From contig NZ_JAPNLJ010000048.1 of assembly GCF_026627445.1 (NCBI RefSeq), positions 1 to 49,248 on the forward strand: a stretch of DNA of 49,248 bases. The letters run 5' to 3'. The translations under genes and the position numbers were made by a program. The notes beneath the pieces are model-generated. The model did not search any database and was not told where the DNA came from. It saw nothing but the letters and a program-made list of their open reading frames with translations. This DNA is from Streptomyces sp. H27-H1. Lineage in GTDB: Bacteria; Actinomycetota; Actinomycetes; Streptomycetales; Streptomycetaceae. Below are positions 14,774 to 22,787 of this stretch, one piece after another (position 1 is the first letter of the stretch; each line of letters starts with the position of its first letter).

Positions 14774-15780
14774 CGATCACGATCAAGCACACCCGGCGCG
14801 AAGGCACCCTCGTGAAGGGGGCCGCCCGCGGCGACGGCAGCGGGGACATCCTCAAGCGGCGCGTCTACGGCTGGAGCGCCCGGCCGTACAAGTTCTCGCG
14901 GAACCTGGCCTGCTGGTACTTCCCGCACAGCCGGGACAAGCAGGCGGACATGAAGGCGATCAATCAGCTGGCCGCGAATCTGCGCGCCGGCGGGTTCACC
15001 GTGGAGGTCGTCGTCGACGAGGACGACAGGCGCACCTTCGCAGAGGCGGAGGCCGACCGCGTGGAGCGCGCCGAGGACCGGGCCGCGAGATTCGCCGGTT
15101 ACGCCGACTCGGCCGCCACGAACGCGGACGCCCTCCACACGAAGGCCCGTTCGATGTCCTCACGGATCCCCTTCGGCCAGCCGGTCCAGCCGCCCGGGCA
15201 CCACAGCGTGAACGCCGACGTGCGGTTCCGCGAACGGATCCACGACACCTTCGGCAAGAGCATCCGGGAGGACGATCGGGCCGCGCACTGGTCCAATCGG
15301 GAGGACGCCGCCGCGAACTACGAGCGGTACCGCAACAACCCTCCGCGCACGCTGCGGCGCATCGAGAAACTGGAGGTGGACCTGCGCCACTGGGATCGGG
15401 TGCTGAACGGCGAGGCGGGCGGCTGGAACCTGGAGGACCCGGAGGAAGCCGCCGAGGTCCGCCGGCGCCGGGCGGAGGTGGTGGAGGAGCTCGGCGAGTG
15501 GCGCAAGATCACCGCCGCCGAGAAGGAAGGCTTCAAGGTCTGGTCGAAGGACGACTTCAAGCGCGGCGACTACGTCCGCTGCCGGGGCCACTGGTACGAG
15601 GTCCTGCGGGTGAACCCGAAGTCGGTGACGGTACCTTCGATCCTCAACGTGCACCAGGAGGTGGTCACGAAGGAGAACAGCACCTTCGGGGACATGACCC
15701 ACACCTTGAAGTACGACGGCGTCGCCGGACGGAAGTCGCCAGAGGAGATGGCCGAGCACCTGGCCAAGCCGGTTTCGTAG
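14770..15780 (+). CDS. DUF3560 domain protein
   Basis: A 336-residue protein. The N-terminal 70 residues (WSARPYKFSRNLACWYFPHS) precede a long coiled coil with the DUF3560 character (EAEADRVERAEDRAARFAGY, then helices with HDTFGKSIREDDRAAHW and RIEKLEVDLRHWDRVL). The C-terminus is a small beta-like domain (GDYVRCRGHWYEVLRVNPKS). DUF3560 proteins occur in phages, plasmids and integrative elements, and their biochemical role is unknown. It closes the overlapping operon begun at 13137. Confidence 0.83.
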   Translation: MTITIKHTRREGTLVKGAARGDGSGDILKRRVYGWSARPYKFSRNLACWYFPHSRDKQADMKAINQLAANLRAGGFTVEVVVDEDDRRTFAEAEADRVERAEDRAARFAGYADSAATNADALHTKARSMSSRIPFGQPVQPPGHHSVNADVRFRERIHDTFGKSIREDDRAAHWSNREDAAANYERYRNNPPRTLRRIEKLEVDLRHWDRVLNGEAGGWNLEDPEEAAEVRRRRAEVVEELGEWRKITAAEKEGFKVWSKDDFKRGDYVRCRGHWYEVLRVNPKSVTVPSILNVHQEVVTKENSTFGDMTHTLKYDGVAGRKSPEEMAEHLAKPVS

Positions 15781-15807
15781 GGGGGTGGCCGGTGGGGTTG
15801 ATCCAGG

Positions 15808-15835
15808 TTGACCCCACCCCTATTCATAGTAGAAT
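15808..15835 (+). promoter_or_regulatory. island promoter P3
   Basis: TTGACC (15808-15813), 16-bp spacer, TAGAAT (15830-15835). Left arm CCCCACCCCTA at 15812-15822 and right arm TAAGGGTGGGG at 15843-15853 are complementary at 10 of 11 positions, including the interrupting A/T. Confidence 0.85.
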
Positions 15836-15908
15836 TGCGATATAAGGGTGGGGGGGGTGACCGCCACCCCCTCACCCCACCCCACCCCGAAAGGACACCT
15901 GCGCCCCG

Positions 15909-16391
15909 ATGCCCGAACACGACTACCTGAGCCGGTACCTGCAAGGACTCCCACCCACCACCCGCAACTTGACCTCGGCCGCTGTCGCGTTCGCCCGGAT
16001 CGACGAGCTCGGCTGGGCCCCGCGCGCCGGATACCCGGGCTCGGATGTCCTGTGGCCGGTGCACTGCCTGCTCTGCGGCTGGCAAGGCCTGCGCTTCTAC
16101 AGCCACCTACGGCGCGACAGGCCGTCCATCCGGCATACCGGATGCGCCCCGAAGGCCACGTTCCCGGCCCTGCTCAAGACGCTCGCCAGCACCGAGACCG
16201 ACACCTGCCGCTGCTCCACCGGACACGCCGCTACCGCCGAGCAGTTCCTGATGGGCGTCCAGCACCTGCTGCTCGCCCACCAGGACGACGACCACGAACG
16301 CGCCCTCGACCTGGCCGGACATCTACTCGGCCCCTGCACGGCCGCCGCCCGGCGCGCCCAGGGCGCTCTGGCCGCTTTCCCCCGCACCTGA
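15909..16391 (+). CDS. zinc-ribbon-like hypothetical protein
   Basis: A 160-residue protein with a CLLC pair near residue 58, a later Cys (TGCAPK), and a CRC pair (TDTCRCSTGH). It therefore probably binds zinc. The rest is helical (LMGVQHLLLAHQDDDHERAL). The ATG at 15909 has AAAGGA about 13 bases upstream, which is distant, so the exact start is less certain. First gene behind promoter P3. Confidence 0.7.
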   Translation: MPEHDYLSRYLQGLPPTTRNLTSAAVAFARIDELGWAPRAGYPGSDVLWPVHCLLCGWQGLRFYSHLRRDRPSIRHTGCAPKATFPALLKTLASTETDTCRCSTGHAATAEQFLMGVQHLLLAHQDDDHERALDLAGHLLGPCTAAARRAQGALAAFPRT

Positions 16392-16410
16392 ACGATCCAA
16401 GAGGAGCATC

Positions 16411-16884
16411 ATGACCACGTACAAGGCGGGCGACCGCATCAGCATCCTGTACCTGTCCACGCGGCGCGGCACCTGCCTCGCCTACAACCGGGACGTCATC
16501 GAAGTCGAGGCGGCAGACCAGTACACCCAGCGCCTGTGGGTGTCCATGCCCCCCGACTGCGCGTACGGGACGGTGTACGGGACCCTCCCGCACCCCGACT
16601 TCATCGAGCACATGGACGCCGAGCCCGTCGAGAGGCAGAGCCCCGGCCGCCTCATAGCCAATGCGGACTGGCACATGGCCATGAGCACAGGGGGGTCCAT
16701 GCGCACGACCTGGCCCGCAGGCCGGCACGGCACGTCGGTCTACACGGACCTGACCGCGGAGGAACGCCGGGACCACGCCACGAAGGCGATCCGCTACGTG
16801 CGCGAGCTGCGCGCGAACTTCCCTCGCGAATACCAGCGGTGGATCACCCTCGCGGTCGAGAGCCTCCCGGACGACGCCCGATGA
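16411..16884 (+). CDS. hypothetical protein
   Basis: A 157-residue protein whose N-terminal half looks like a small beta-barrel (YKAGDRISILYLSTRRGTCL, IEVEAADQYTQRLWVSMPPD) and whose C-terminal half is helical (AIRYVRELRANFPREYQRW). The ribosome site AAGAGGAG is 5 bases from the ATG. Its stop overlaps the next ATG (ATGA at 16881). Family unknown. Confidence 0.7.
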   Translation: MTTYKAGDRISILYLSTRRGTCLAYNRDVIEVEAADQYTQRLWVSMPPDCAYGTVYGTLPHPDFIEHMDAEPVERQSPGRLIANADWHMAMSTGGSMRTTWPAGRHGTSVYTDLTAEERRDHATKAIRYVRELRANFPREYQRWITLAVESLPDDAR

Positions 16885-17465
16885 CGGCCGCCGAGCCCAC
16901 GAGGCCCGACCGGCACGGCGCATGGCTGGCCGTGTTCCGCGATCCGGCGACCGGAGCCGAGTGGAAGACGTACACGCCGGTAGTGAGGATGGGCACTCGG
17001 CACGCGGCACGCGCGGTCGCGGAGCGCCAGAGTGCCGCGCCGGGCGCCGGACGGCCCCCGGCCCCCAACAGGCCGCGCACTTTGCACCGCCTGACGTACC
17101 TGCCACCCCTGCGGTCGCAGGAGCGTGCGGTGGCCTGGGCGGCGCTCCTGGAGGTGGACGCGGTCTCCGGCTTCCGGGGCTGGAAGCCGGGCAGCATGTA
17201 CCCGTGGGTGGAGCGGAGCCGCTCCTGGCGTGACCGGCTGGCCGACATCCACAGCTCGTTTCACGATGCGGTGATCGGCTTCGGCGACGACCTCGCGGAC
17301 ATCATGGCGGGGCTCGAAGACACGCCTTCCGCATGGGACCTGGAGGACTACCGCGACGGTTCGGGCCTGGTGGACTGGGAGGACGTTCACGAGGACATCC
17401 ACAAGGCGCAGATGTCCATGATCCGGCAGACGCCGTACGGGATGCTCTGGATCGACTTGGGGTAG
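16881..17465 (+). CDS. hypothetical protein
   Basis: A 194-residue protein, basic in its first half and acidic in its second (DIHSSFHDAVIGFGDDLADI, then SAWDLEDYRDGSGLVDWEDV). The ATG at 16881 is translationally coupled to the previous gene. No motif identifies a function. The segment ends just before promoter P4. Confidence 0.68.
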   Translation: MTAAEPTRPDRHGAWLAVFRDPATGAEWKTYTPVVRMGTRHAARAVAERQSAAPGAGRPPAPNRPRTLHRLTYLPPLRSQERAVAWAALLEVDAVSGFRGWKPGSMYPWVERSRSWRDRLADIHSSFHDAVIGFGDDLADIMAGLEDTPSAWDLEDYRDGSGLVDWEDVHEDIHKAQMSMIRQTPYGMLWIDLG

Positions 17466-17516
17466 GCGGCCCGTAACCGGGCCCCGCGCCCTTCCCCTTG
17501 AGCCAGGTGAGCAGGG

Positions 17517-17544
17517 TTGCCCCCCTCCCTATTCATAGTAGAAT
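17517..17544 (+). promoter_or_regulatory. island promoter P4
   Basis: TTGCCC (17517-17522), 16-bp spacer, TAGAAT (17539-17544). Left arm CCCCTCCC at 17522-17529 is exactly complementary to GGGAGGGG at 17558-17565, centred on the -10. Confidence 0.83.
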
Positions 17545-17647
17545 TTAGATATGAGCCGGGAGGGGAAACCCACCCGACCCCGACCCGACCCGCACACCTG
17601 CGGGGCGGGTCACCCCGTTCTGGCACCCCCTCACGAAAGGCGCCACC

Positions 17648-18706
17648 ATGACCGAGCAGCTCGACCTCTTCGCCACCTTCGACGCCCCCGCACCCACACC
17701 GGCACCCGCCACCTTCAGCAGGCCCGCACCCGCACCGAAAGCAGCCGCCACCGCGACCGCCCGGCCAGCCGCACCCCCGGCCCGCCCTGCGCCCGCGCGG
17801 CCACACACCTCCGCTGACATCCACAGCCGCGCCTTCACCCTCGGCGAGGCCGTCACCGACGCCTGGAACCGCGCGCACGGCGGTACCCACATCGAGGTCC
17901 CCATAGGCATCGTCGCCGCGCTCGCCCTGATCCAGGTGAAGGACCCCTCCGGCCCCGACCTCAAGACGCAGATCCTCGCCCAGAGCGACAGCGCCCTCAT
18001 CAGGATGTACCGGGAGATCTGGTGGGGGCACTGGAGGGCCCGGCCCGACCTGATCGAGCGTGCCCGGATCCTGCACGAGTGGCTCAACGACGAAGGCGAG
18101 CCGGACACCCACCGCATGTACGCCGTCCGCATGGCCACCCAGGCCGCCCTGCGAGCAGGAATCCTGGACCTGACCGGCCACGCCGACCCGTACATGCGCT
18201 CGCGCACCGACGTCCTGTCCCACGTGATGATGCTGCTGCGGTCCCACGGCGCACAGCAAGGCCTCGGTGAGTACCACACCCCACCGCCGGTGGCCGAGGC
18301 CGTGGCCTCCGTCAGCCTCGGCGTGATGTGGGACAGCGCAGACACCACCGGCGGGCCTCGGCCCGGCCAGCACATCCACGACCCCGCAGGCGGCAGCGGG
18401 GGCCTGCTGCGCGCTGCCGCGCAGATCCTCCGCGACCGCGGTCACGACCCGGCCGACTTCCAATGGTCGATGGTCGACGTCGACAACATCGCGGCCGCCT
18501 GCGGGGCCGTCAACGCCATCGTCTGGCAGCTGGGCATCCACGTGACGGTCGCCTGCGACAACTCCCTGTCCAATCCGAGGGCCGTCGAGGACGCCCAAGC
18601 GCAGGCCCTCGCGGTGATCAAGCACCGGGACGAGATCTTCGGGAAGGCCCAGATCATCAGTGGGGTGCGCCGCGCACAGCAGCTCCTGGAATCGGTCGCG
18701 GCGTGA
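17648..18706 (+). CDS. N-6 adenine methylase-like protein lacking the NPPF motif
   Basis: A 352-residue protein. A disordered Ala/Pro tail (residues 1-55) precedes a domain like HsdM-type adenine methylases, with GEYHTPPPVAEAVA near residue 206 and the S-adenosylmethionine loop DPAGGSGGLL near 244 (Cys replaced by Gly). The next acidic strand (WSMVDVDNIAAACGAVNAI) is also present. Where the catalytic NPPF/Y should follow, the sequence reads CDNSLSNPRAVEDAQ, so the base-flipping motif is absent. It may bind DNA and cofactor without methylating, or use another residue. The ATG lies first behind P4 and the stop is coupled (GTGA) to the PP-loop gene. Confidence 0.78.
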   Translation: MTEQLDLFATFDAPAPTPAPATFSRPAPAPKAAATATARPAAPPARPAPARPHTSADIHSRAFTLGEAVTDAWNRAHGGTHIEVPIGIVAALALIQVKDPSGPDLKTQILAQSDSALIRMYREIWWGHWRARPDLIERARILHEWLNDEGEPDTHRMYAVRMATQAALRAGILDLTGHADPYMRSRTDVLSHVMMLLRSHGAQQGLGEYHTPPPVAEAVASVSLGVMWDSADTTGGPRPGQHIHDPAGGSGGLLRAAAQILRDRGHDPADFQWSMVDVDNIAAACGAVNAIVWQLGIHVTVACDNSLSNPRAVEDAQAQALAVIKHRDEIFGKAQIISGVRRAQQLLESVAA

Positions 18707-19491
18707 AGACGATCAGCTTCGGCGGCGGCGTCCAGAGCATGGGGCTGATGGTGCTGGCAGCCCGGGATGAGATTCCGCACCGTACGTTCCTGTTCGCCAA
18801 CGTCGGTGACGACAGCGAGGATCCGCGCACGCTGGACTACGTGGAGCGTGTGACCGCGCCTTACGCCAAGGCGAACGGGCTGGACTTGCGCGTCCTGCAC
18901 CGCACCAGGCGATCCGGCGAGCGTGAAACGCTGTGGGGGCGGCTGATGCGCCAGGGCTCTCGGTCCCTGCCGATTCCGGTCCGGATGTCGAACGGAGCGC
19001 CCGGTACTCGCAGCTGCACGAAGGACTTCAAGATCACGGTGACCGGTCACTGGCTGCGCGAGCACGGCGCCCGTGCCGCCGCGCCGGCCGAGGTGGATAT
19101 CGGGATCTCCCTGGACGAAATCTCGCGCGCCTCCAACCGGCGCACCGAGCCGTACGAGGAGGTGACCTACCCGCTGCTGGATCTGCGGATGCGGCGGGCG
19201 GACTGTCTGACGGTCATCGCGGACGAGGGCCTCGAAGCCCCCGCGAAGTCGGCGTGCTTCTTCTGCCCCCTGAAGTCCACGGCGGGTTGGAGGGAGCTGC
19301 GCCGGGACCGCCCGGGACTCTTCGAGCGTGCCTGCGAGCTGGAGGACACCCTGATCGCACGACGGGCCACCCTGGGGCGCGACCCGGTGTTCCTGAGCCG
19401 GGCCGGCCGCCCGCTGCACGAGGCGGTGTCGGCGGCTCAGGACGAGCTCCCCCTCGATGTCGGCTGCGATTCCGGGTGGTGCATGACCTAG
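18703..19491 (+). CDS. PP-loop ATPase, PAPS-reductase-like
   Basis: A 262-residue protein. The PP-loop SFGGGVQS at residues 5-12 binds ATP for adenylation, as in PAPS reductases, DndC and queuosine-type enzymes. A Cys in TRSCTKDFK near residue 105 and a CFFC pair near 185 (SACFFCPLKS), with a further Cys pair near the end (VGCDSGWCMT), may bind iron-sulfur or zinc. This phage-type family (S-F-G-G-G-V-x-S) is known but its substrate is not. It starts with a GTG overlapping the stop of the methylase-like gene, so both proteins are made together. Confidence 0.82.
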   Translation: MKTISFGGGVQSMGLMVLAARDEIPHRTFLFANVGDDSEDPRTLDYVERVTAPYAKANGLDLRVLHRTRRSGERETLWGRLMRQGSRSLPIPVRMSNGAPGTRSCTKDFKITVTGHWLREHGARAAAPAEVDIGISLDEISRASNRRTEPYEEVTYPLLDLRMRRADCLTVIADEGLEAPAKSACFFCPLKSTAGWRELRRDRPGLFERACELEDTLIARRATLGRDPVFLSRAGRPLHEAVSAAQDELPLDVGCDSGWCMT

Positions 19492-19521
19492 CCACCCCAC
19501 CCCTGACCTGCATGAACGTGG

Positions 19522-19549
19522 TTGACACCCCCCTCAGTCGTAGTAGAAT
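19522..19549 (+). promoter_or_regulatory. island promoter P5
   Basis: TTGACA (19522-19527), 16-bp spacer with six C, TAGAAT (19544-19549), then TTAGATATAAG and a G-run GGGGAGGGAGGG. The arms are only partly complementary. Confidence 0.85.
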
Positions 19550-19601
19550 TTAGATATAAGGGGAGGGAGGGCACCTCACCAGAAACAGAAGGAAGGAAGC
19601 C

Positions 19602-19961
19602 GTGACCAGCCAGACCACTGCACTGCGCGTCGACCTCGACGGACGCATCCGCGAACTCGACATCGGCACCACCCGAAACGAACAGATCCGGATCATCGGC
19701 CGCGCCCTCCTCGACAACATCGACGCCGTCGACTTCATACGCCGCCCCACCGGCCCCGACCTCGTCGTGTTCGCCCGAGCCCACCGCGCACACCAGGCCC
19801 TGAACCTCCACGCCGCCAACGCGGTGCACCAACTCGCCGCACCCCTCCCCCACCTCATCGCGGGCGAAGTCGTCTTCGCTGGCTACACCGCTGCGGGAGA
19901 TCTCACCGGCCTGCCCGAAGACGCCGCCGAGACGATCCGCGCAGCCTGCCAGCCCCTCTAG
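19602..19961 (+). CDS. hypothetical protein
   Basis: A 119-residue protein with a beta-strand-like start (TALRVDLDGRIRELDIGTTR) and a helical remainder (AHRAHQALNLHAANAVHQLA). The start is the GTG at 19602 with GGAAGG upstream. It is first behind promoter P5. Codons here and in the next gene favour C-ending, A-rich triplets more than the genes upstream. Unknown function. Confidence 0.7.
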   Translation: MTSQTTALRVDLDGRIRELDIGTTRNEQIRIIGRALLDNIDAVDFIRRPTGPDLVVFARAHRAHQALNLHAANAVHQLAAPLPHLIAGEVVFAGYTAAGDLTGLPEDAAETIRAACQPL

Positions 19962-19965
19962 ACCA

Positions 19966-19979
19966 ACCACCTCTTGGAG
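19966..19979 (+). promoter_or_regulatory. ACCACCTCTTGGAG translation leader, copy 5
   Basis: It starts just after the stop of the preceding gene and ends 8 bases before the ATG at 19988. Confidence 0.62.
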
Positions 19980-19987
19980 AGCGCCAC

Positions 19988-20626
19988 ATGAGCACCGACA
20001 CCGCCGCCACACCCCGCCTGTCGCTCGTCGACCTCTACATCCTGGGCGACCTGATCGTCTCCAGGCTCGGCGAAGACTGGACGAAGCCCGACGACACCAC
20101 CGACACCGACACCGTCAGCTTCGACCACACCGCAGGCCACACCATCAGCATCCGACGGCTGTGGGACGGCGTCGGCGCCCAGACCTCCCTGCGCATGGAA
20201 GGCCAGCCCGCCTACAACGCCGGAGTCGTCTTCAGTGACTCCGCAGGCACCAGCGACACCCTCCTCAAGGCCATCGAGGAACGCCTGCTGCCCGCCATCA
20301 ACGGGCACCGGCCCAAGCTCCAGCAGAGCGGCACCCCCCACCCGCCGCCGGAAGCGGACACCGAGAAGCCCCCGGCCGGCGCCGAGACCGCCAAGGACGC
20401 CCCGGCCGACGAGGACCCCACTCAGCCGAACAGCCCTCCCGCCGAAACCGCCCCGGCCCCGCCCGCCGCGATGCCCTCAGCGAAGAAGACCCCCGCGGCC
20501 AAGCCGAAGACAGCGGCCACGGCGAAGAAGACCACCACCCCACGGCGCGCCGCCAAGACCACCGTCACCACCCCCAAGACCACCAAGCGCGCCACGACCC
20601 GCAAGGCCACGACCACCACCGCCTGA
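19988..20626 (+). CDS. protein with histone H1-like Lys/Ala/Thr/Pro tail
   Basis: A 212-residue protein in two parts. Residues 1-105 are globular (SLVDLYILGDLIVSRLGEDW, ISIRRLWDGVGAQTSLRMEG). The rest begins as an acidic Pro/Ala linker and ends in about 60 residues of Lys-Thr-Ala repeats (AKKTTTPRRAAKTTVTTPKT), like the C-terminal tail of bacterial histone-like proteins. The tail should bind DNA non-specifically. It precedes the ParB-like gene with a hairpin between them, so a role in DNA organisation or segregation is plausible. Confidence 0.75.
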   Translation: MSTDTAATPRLSLVDLYILGDLIVSRLGEDWTKPDDTTDTDTVSFDHTAGHTISIRRLWDGVGAQTSLRMEGQPAYNAGVVFSDSAGTSDTLLKAIEERLLPAINGHRPKLQQSGTPHPPPEADTEKPPAGAETAKDAPADEDPTQPNSPPAETAPAPPAAMPSAKKTPAAKPKTAATAKKTTTPRRAAKTTVTTPKTTKRATTRKATTTTA

Positions 20627-20637
20627 CAAGCCCCGCA

Positions 20638-20668
20638 GGTGCGGGCGGCACCCCGCCCGCACCTCCCA
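20638..20668 (+). terminator. intercistronic hairpin before the ParB-like gene
   Basis: AGGTGCGGGCGG and its complement form a strong stem around a short loop, 12 bases after the preceding stop. As elsewhere in the island it lies inside a same-strand gene series. Confidence 0.58.
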
Positions 20669-20688
20669 ACCCGTGAAGGACAACCACC

Positions 20689-22227
20689 ATGACCGTTACC
20701 GCGATCGAGCCCACCGACACCACCACAACCGCCATCGCCGCCTACGAAGGTCACTTCGGCTGGTACGACCCCCGCGAGCTGGTGATCGACCCCTTCAACC
20801 ACCGCAAGGCCCGGGGTGAGGACGACAACGGCACCGAGCCCGACCAGGCACTCATCGACTCCATCGTGGAGTTCGGCGTCAACGCCCCCCTGCTGCTGCG
20901 CCCGCAGACCGGCGCGCAGGACGGTGCCCTCGGCGTCGTATTCGGCCAGCGCCGCATGAAGGCCGCGATCATCGCCGCCGAGCGAGCCATAGAAGCCGGA
21001 CAGCCGATCCGCCTCGTCCCGGCCATCGTCCGCGAGGACCTGCGCGACGTGGACGACGAGGCCCTTGCCCTGTCGGTCATCGAGAACGTCCACCGCCGCC
21101 AGGCGACCACCCTCGATGTCCTCGACGCCGCAGAGCAGCTGTCCCTCATGCCGGTCGGCAAGCTGCGCAAGAAGCGCGCGGCCCGCGCCCTGGGTATCAA
21201 GCCCGAGGAGGTCGCTGCGGCCCCCCAGGCCGCCAAGCTCAGCACCAAGGCACTGCGTGAGGCGAACGCCGCCGCCTTCGACCTCGTAGAGATGGCCGAC
21301 TACCAGTCCCTCGAAACCCTCGGCGGCGCCTTGACCGTCCTCAAGCGCGCCAAGAAGGCAGACGTGGAGGCGGGCGACTCCTCGCGAGGACACTGGGCGC
21401 ACGCCCTCGCCGGACTGCGCCAGAAGCAGAAGGACGAAGAGGAGCGGGCCCGCCTCATCGCGGATTTCAAGTCCAAGGGCATCCCAGTGGTCGCCTGGAA
21501 CGCGCACCGGGAGCACGGCACCTCGCGCAGCCTCAGCGACCTCGTCACCGACATCGGCAACACCATGACGGCCGAACTGCACCAGAAGTGCCCTGGCCAC
21601 GCGGTGGCCCTGCTCCCCGGCGACACCGAGGTGGAGTGGCTGTGCGCCGACTGGAAGCGGTACGACCACGAACTCACCGATAGCGAGGCCGCCGCGGCCA
21701 AGGCCCCCAAGTCGACGCCGGAGATGCTGGAGGCCGTGCGCAAGGTGCGGCGCTACAACAAGGCATGGCGGACGGCTCGGGACGTACGCCGCGAGTACAT
21801 CGCCCAGCTGTGCGCGGCCGGCGGCGAGGCCAACGACGCGACGTGGGTGCTGATCCTGTCCACGATCACAGGCACCTCCGACCATTTCAGCCGGGCGGCA
21901 TCCCGCCCGAAGACGGACCTGATCAGCTCCTTCCTCGGCATGGCGGACCCCAACAAGGGCCTCGACCACTGGCGCCGGGTGCGCAACCCGTTCGCGCCGG
22001 TGATCGCCACCACGGCGAAGACCCGGCGGTGGCGCCTGCTGCTGGCCCAGGTGGCGGCGATGTTCGAGAGCGAGGTCATGCACGACGGCGCGTGGCGCAA
22101 TGTCGAGCCGCACACGGTGACCTGGCTCTCTTACCTCAAGGAGCAGGGCTACAAGCTGAGCGAGGTCGAGGCCGAGATCCTGGCGGAGGGCATCGCGAAG
22201 TACAAGCCCAGCAAGAAGACCAAGTAG
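20689..22227 (+). CDS. ParB/sulfiredoxin-fold DNA-binding protein
   Basis: A 512-residue protein. The N-terminal ParB domain shows DPFNHRK near residue 37, FGQRRMKAA near 85 (the GxRR nucleotide-binding region) and ENVHRRQATTLD near 130. This is followed by a helix-turn-helix region and a long helical C-terminal part of unknown type. ParB proteins bind CTP and slide on DNA, and in phages related proteins also regulate or modify DNA. No ParA gene is visible, so plasmid partition is not established. The ATG at 20689 follows AAGGACAACCACC. Confidence 0.85.
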   Translation: MTVTAIEPTDTTTTAIAAYEGHFGWYDPRELVIDPFNHRKARGEDDNGTEPDQALIDSIVEFGVNAPLLLRPQTGAQDGALGVVFGQRRMKAAIIAAERAIEAGQPIRLVPAIVREDLRDVDDEALALSVIENVHRRQATTLDVLDAAEQLSLMPVGKLRKKRAARALGIKPEEVAAAPQAAKLSTKALREANAAAFDLVEMADYQSLETLGGALTVLKRAKKADVEAGDSSRGHWAHALAGLRQKQKDEEERARLIADFKSKGIPVVAWNAHREHGTSRSLSDLVTDIGNTMTAELHQKCPGHAVALLPGDTEVEWLCADWKRYDHELTDSEAAAAKAPKSTPEMLEAVRKVRRYNKAWRTARDVRREYIAQLCAAGGEANDATWVLILSTITGTSDHFSRAASRPKTDLISSFLGMADPNKGLDHWRRVRNPFAPVIATTAKTRRWRLLLAQVAAMFESEVMHDGAWRNVEPHTVTWLSYLKEQGYKLSEVEAEILAEGIAKYKPSKKTK

Positions 22228-22230
22228 ACC

Positions 22231-22274
22231 CCCCTCCCCCTCCCCGGCGGCGGCCTCGATGAGGCCGCCGCCGG
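22231..22274 (+). terminator. hairpin after the ParB-like gene
   Basis: CCCGGCGGCGGCCTC and its complement form a 15-bp stem around GAT, immediately after the stop at 22227 and before the next gene at 22296. Confidence 0.62.
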
Positions 22275-22295
22275 GCGCACACCCAAAGGCAGGCC

Positions 22296-22757
22296 ATGAA
22301 CGAGAACACGAGCACCACGAAGGCCACCACGCTCACGATCTGGCACCGGCCCGAGTTCCAGGGAAGGGAGAAGGAACTCATCCACCTCGCGGCCGGCGCC
22401 AAGCTCGTCGGGGTGACCCGGTCGGCGGTCAGCAACTGGGCAGCCCGACATGCCGACTTCCCCAAACTGGTACTGGAGACAGGCCCCGACACCCGCCGCA
22501 TCAAGTACGTGTCCAAGGCCGAGTTCATGGCCTTCGTGGCGCTGAGGAGCACGAAGGCCACCGCCCGGAGGAAGCCTTCACCGCACAGGCCGGGAGCAGT
22601 CATCGACGCGGAGCACCTGGAGCACTGCGAGAGGCAAGTGGCCAGACTCTGCGACCTGGCGATACGACAGGCAGCCAAGCTCACCGAGACCCGGCACGCG
22701 CTGAAGGCGGCACGCTCTCGCCGCGCCCAGGCTGAAGCCAAAGCGAGAACGAGGTAG
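22296..22757 (+). CDS. helix-turn-helix DNA-binding protein
   Basis: A 153-residue protein. Residues 25-65 form a phage-type helix-turn-helix (AGAKLVGVTRSAVSNWAARH, DFPKLVLE), followed by a positive hairpin and a C-terminal coiled coil (EHCERQVARLCDLAIRQAAK, RHALKAARSRRAQAEAKART) that probably dimerises. The LVGVTRSAVS segment resembles both HTH segments of the protein at 6169. The two may therefore be related regulators at opposite ends of the island and candidates for controlling promoters P1-P6. Confidence 0.78.
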   Translation: MNENTSTTKATTLTIWHRPEFQGREKELIHLAAGAKLVGVTRSAVSNWAARHADFPKLVLETGPDTRRIKYVSKAEFMAFVALRSTKATARRKPSPHRPGAVIDAEHLEHCERQVARLCDLAIRQAAKLTETRHALKAARSRRAQAEAKARTR

Positions 22758-22787
22758 AGCCGTCCTCGCGATTGCTGTTCGAGCCAG

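Noticed and set aside
20422..22113. A 563-codon minus-strand frame opposite the ParB-like gene
   Set aside because: The + frame has ParB motifs and a good start. The antisense frame is a composition shadow, as is the similar 559-codon frame at 8329-10008.
20689..22227. Plasmid partition system (ParA-ParB)
   Set aside because: Only a ParB-like protein is present. No ParA ATPase gene was found on either strand nearby.
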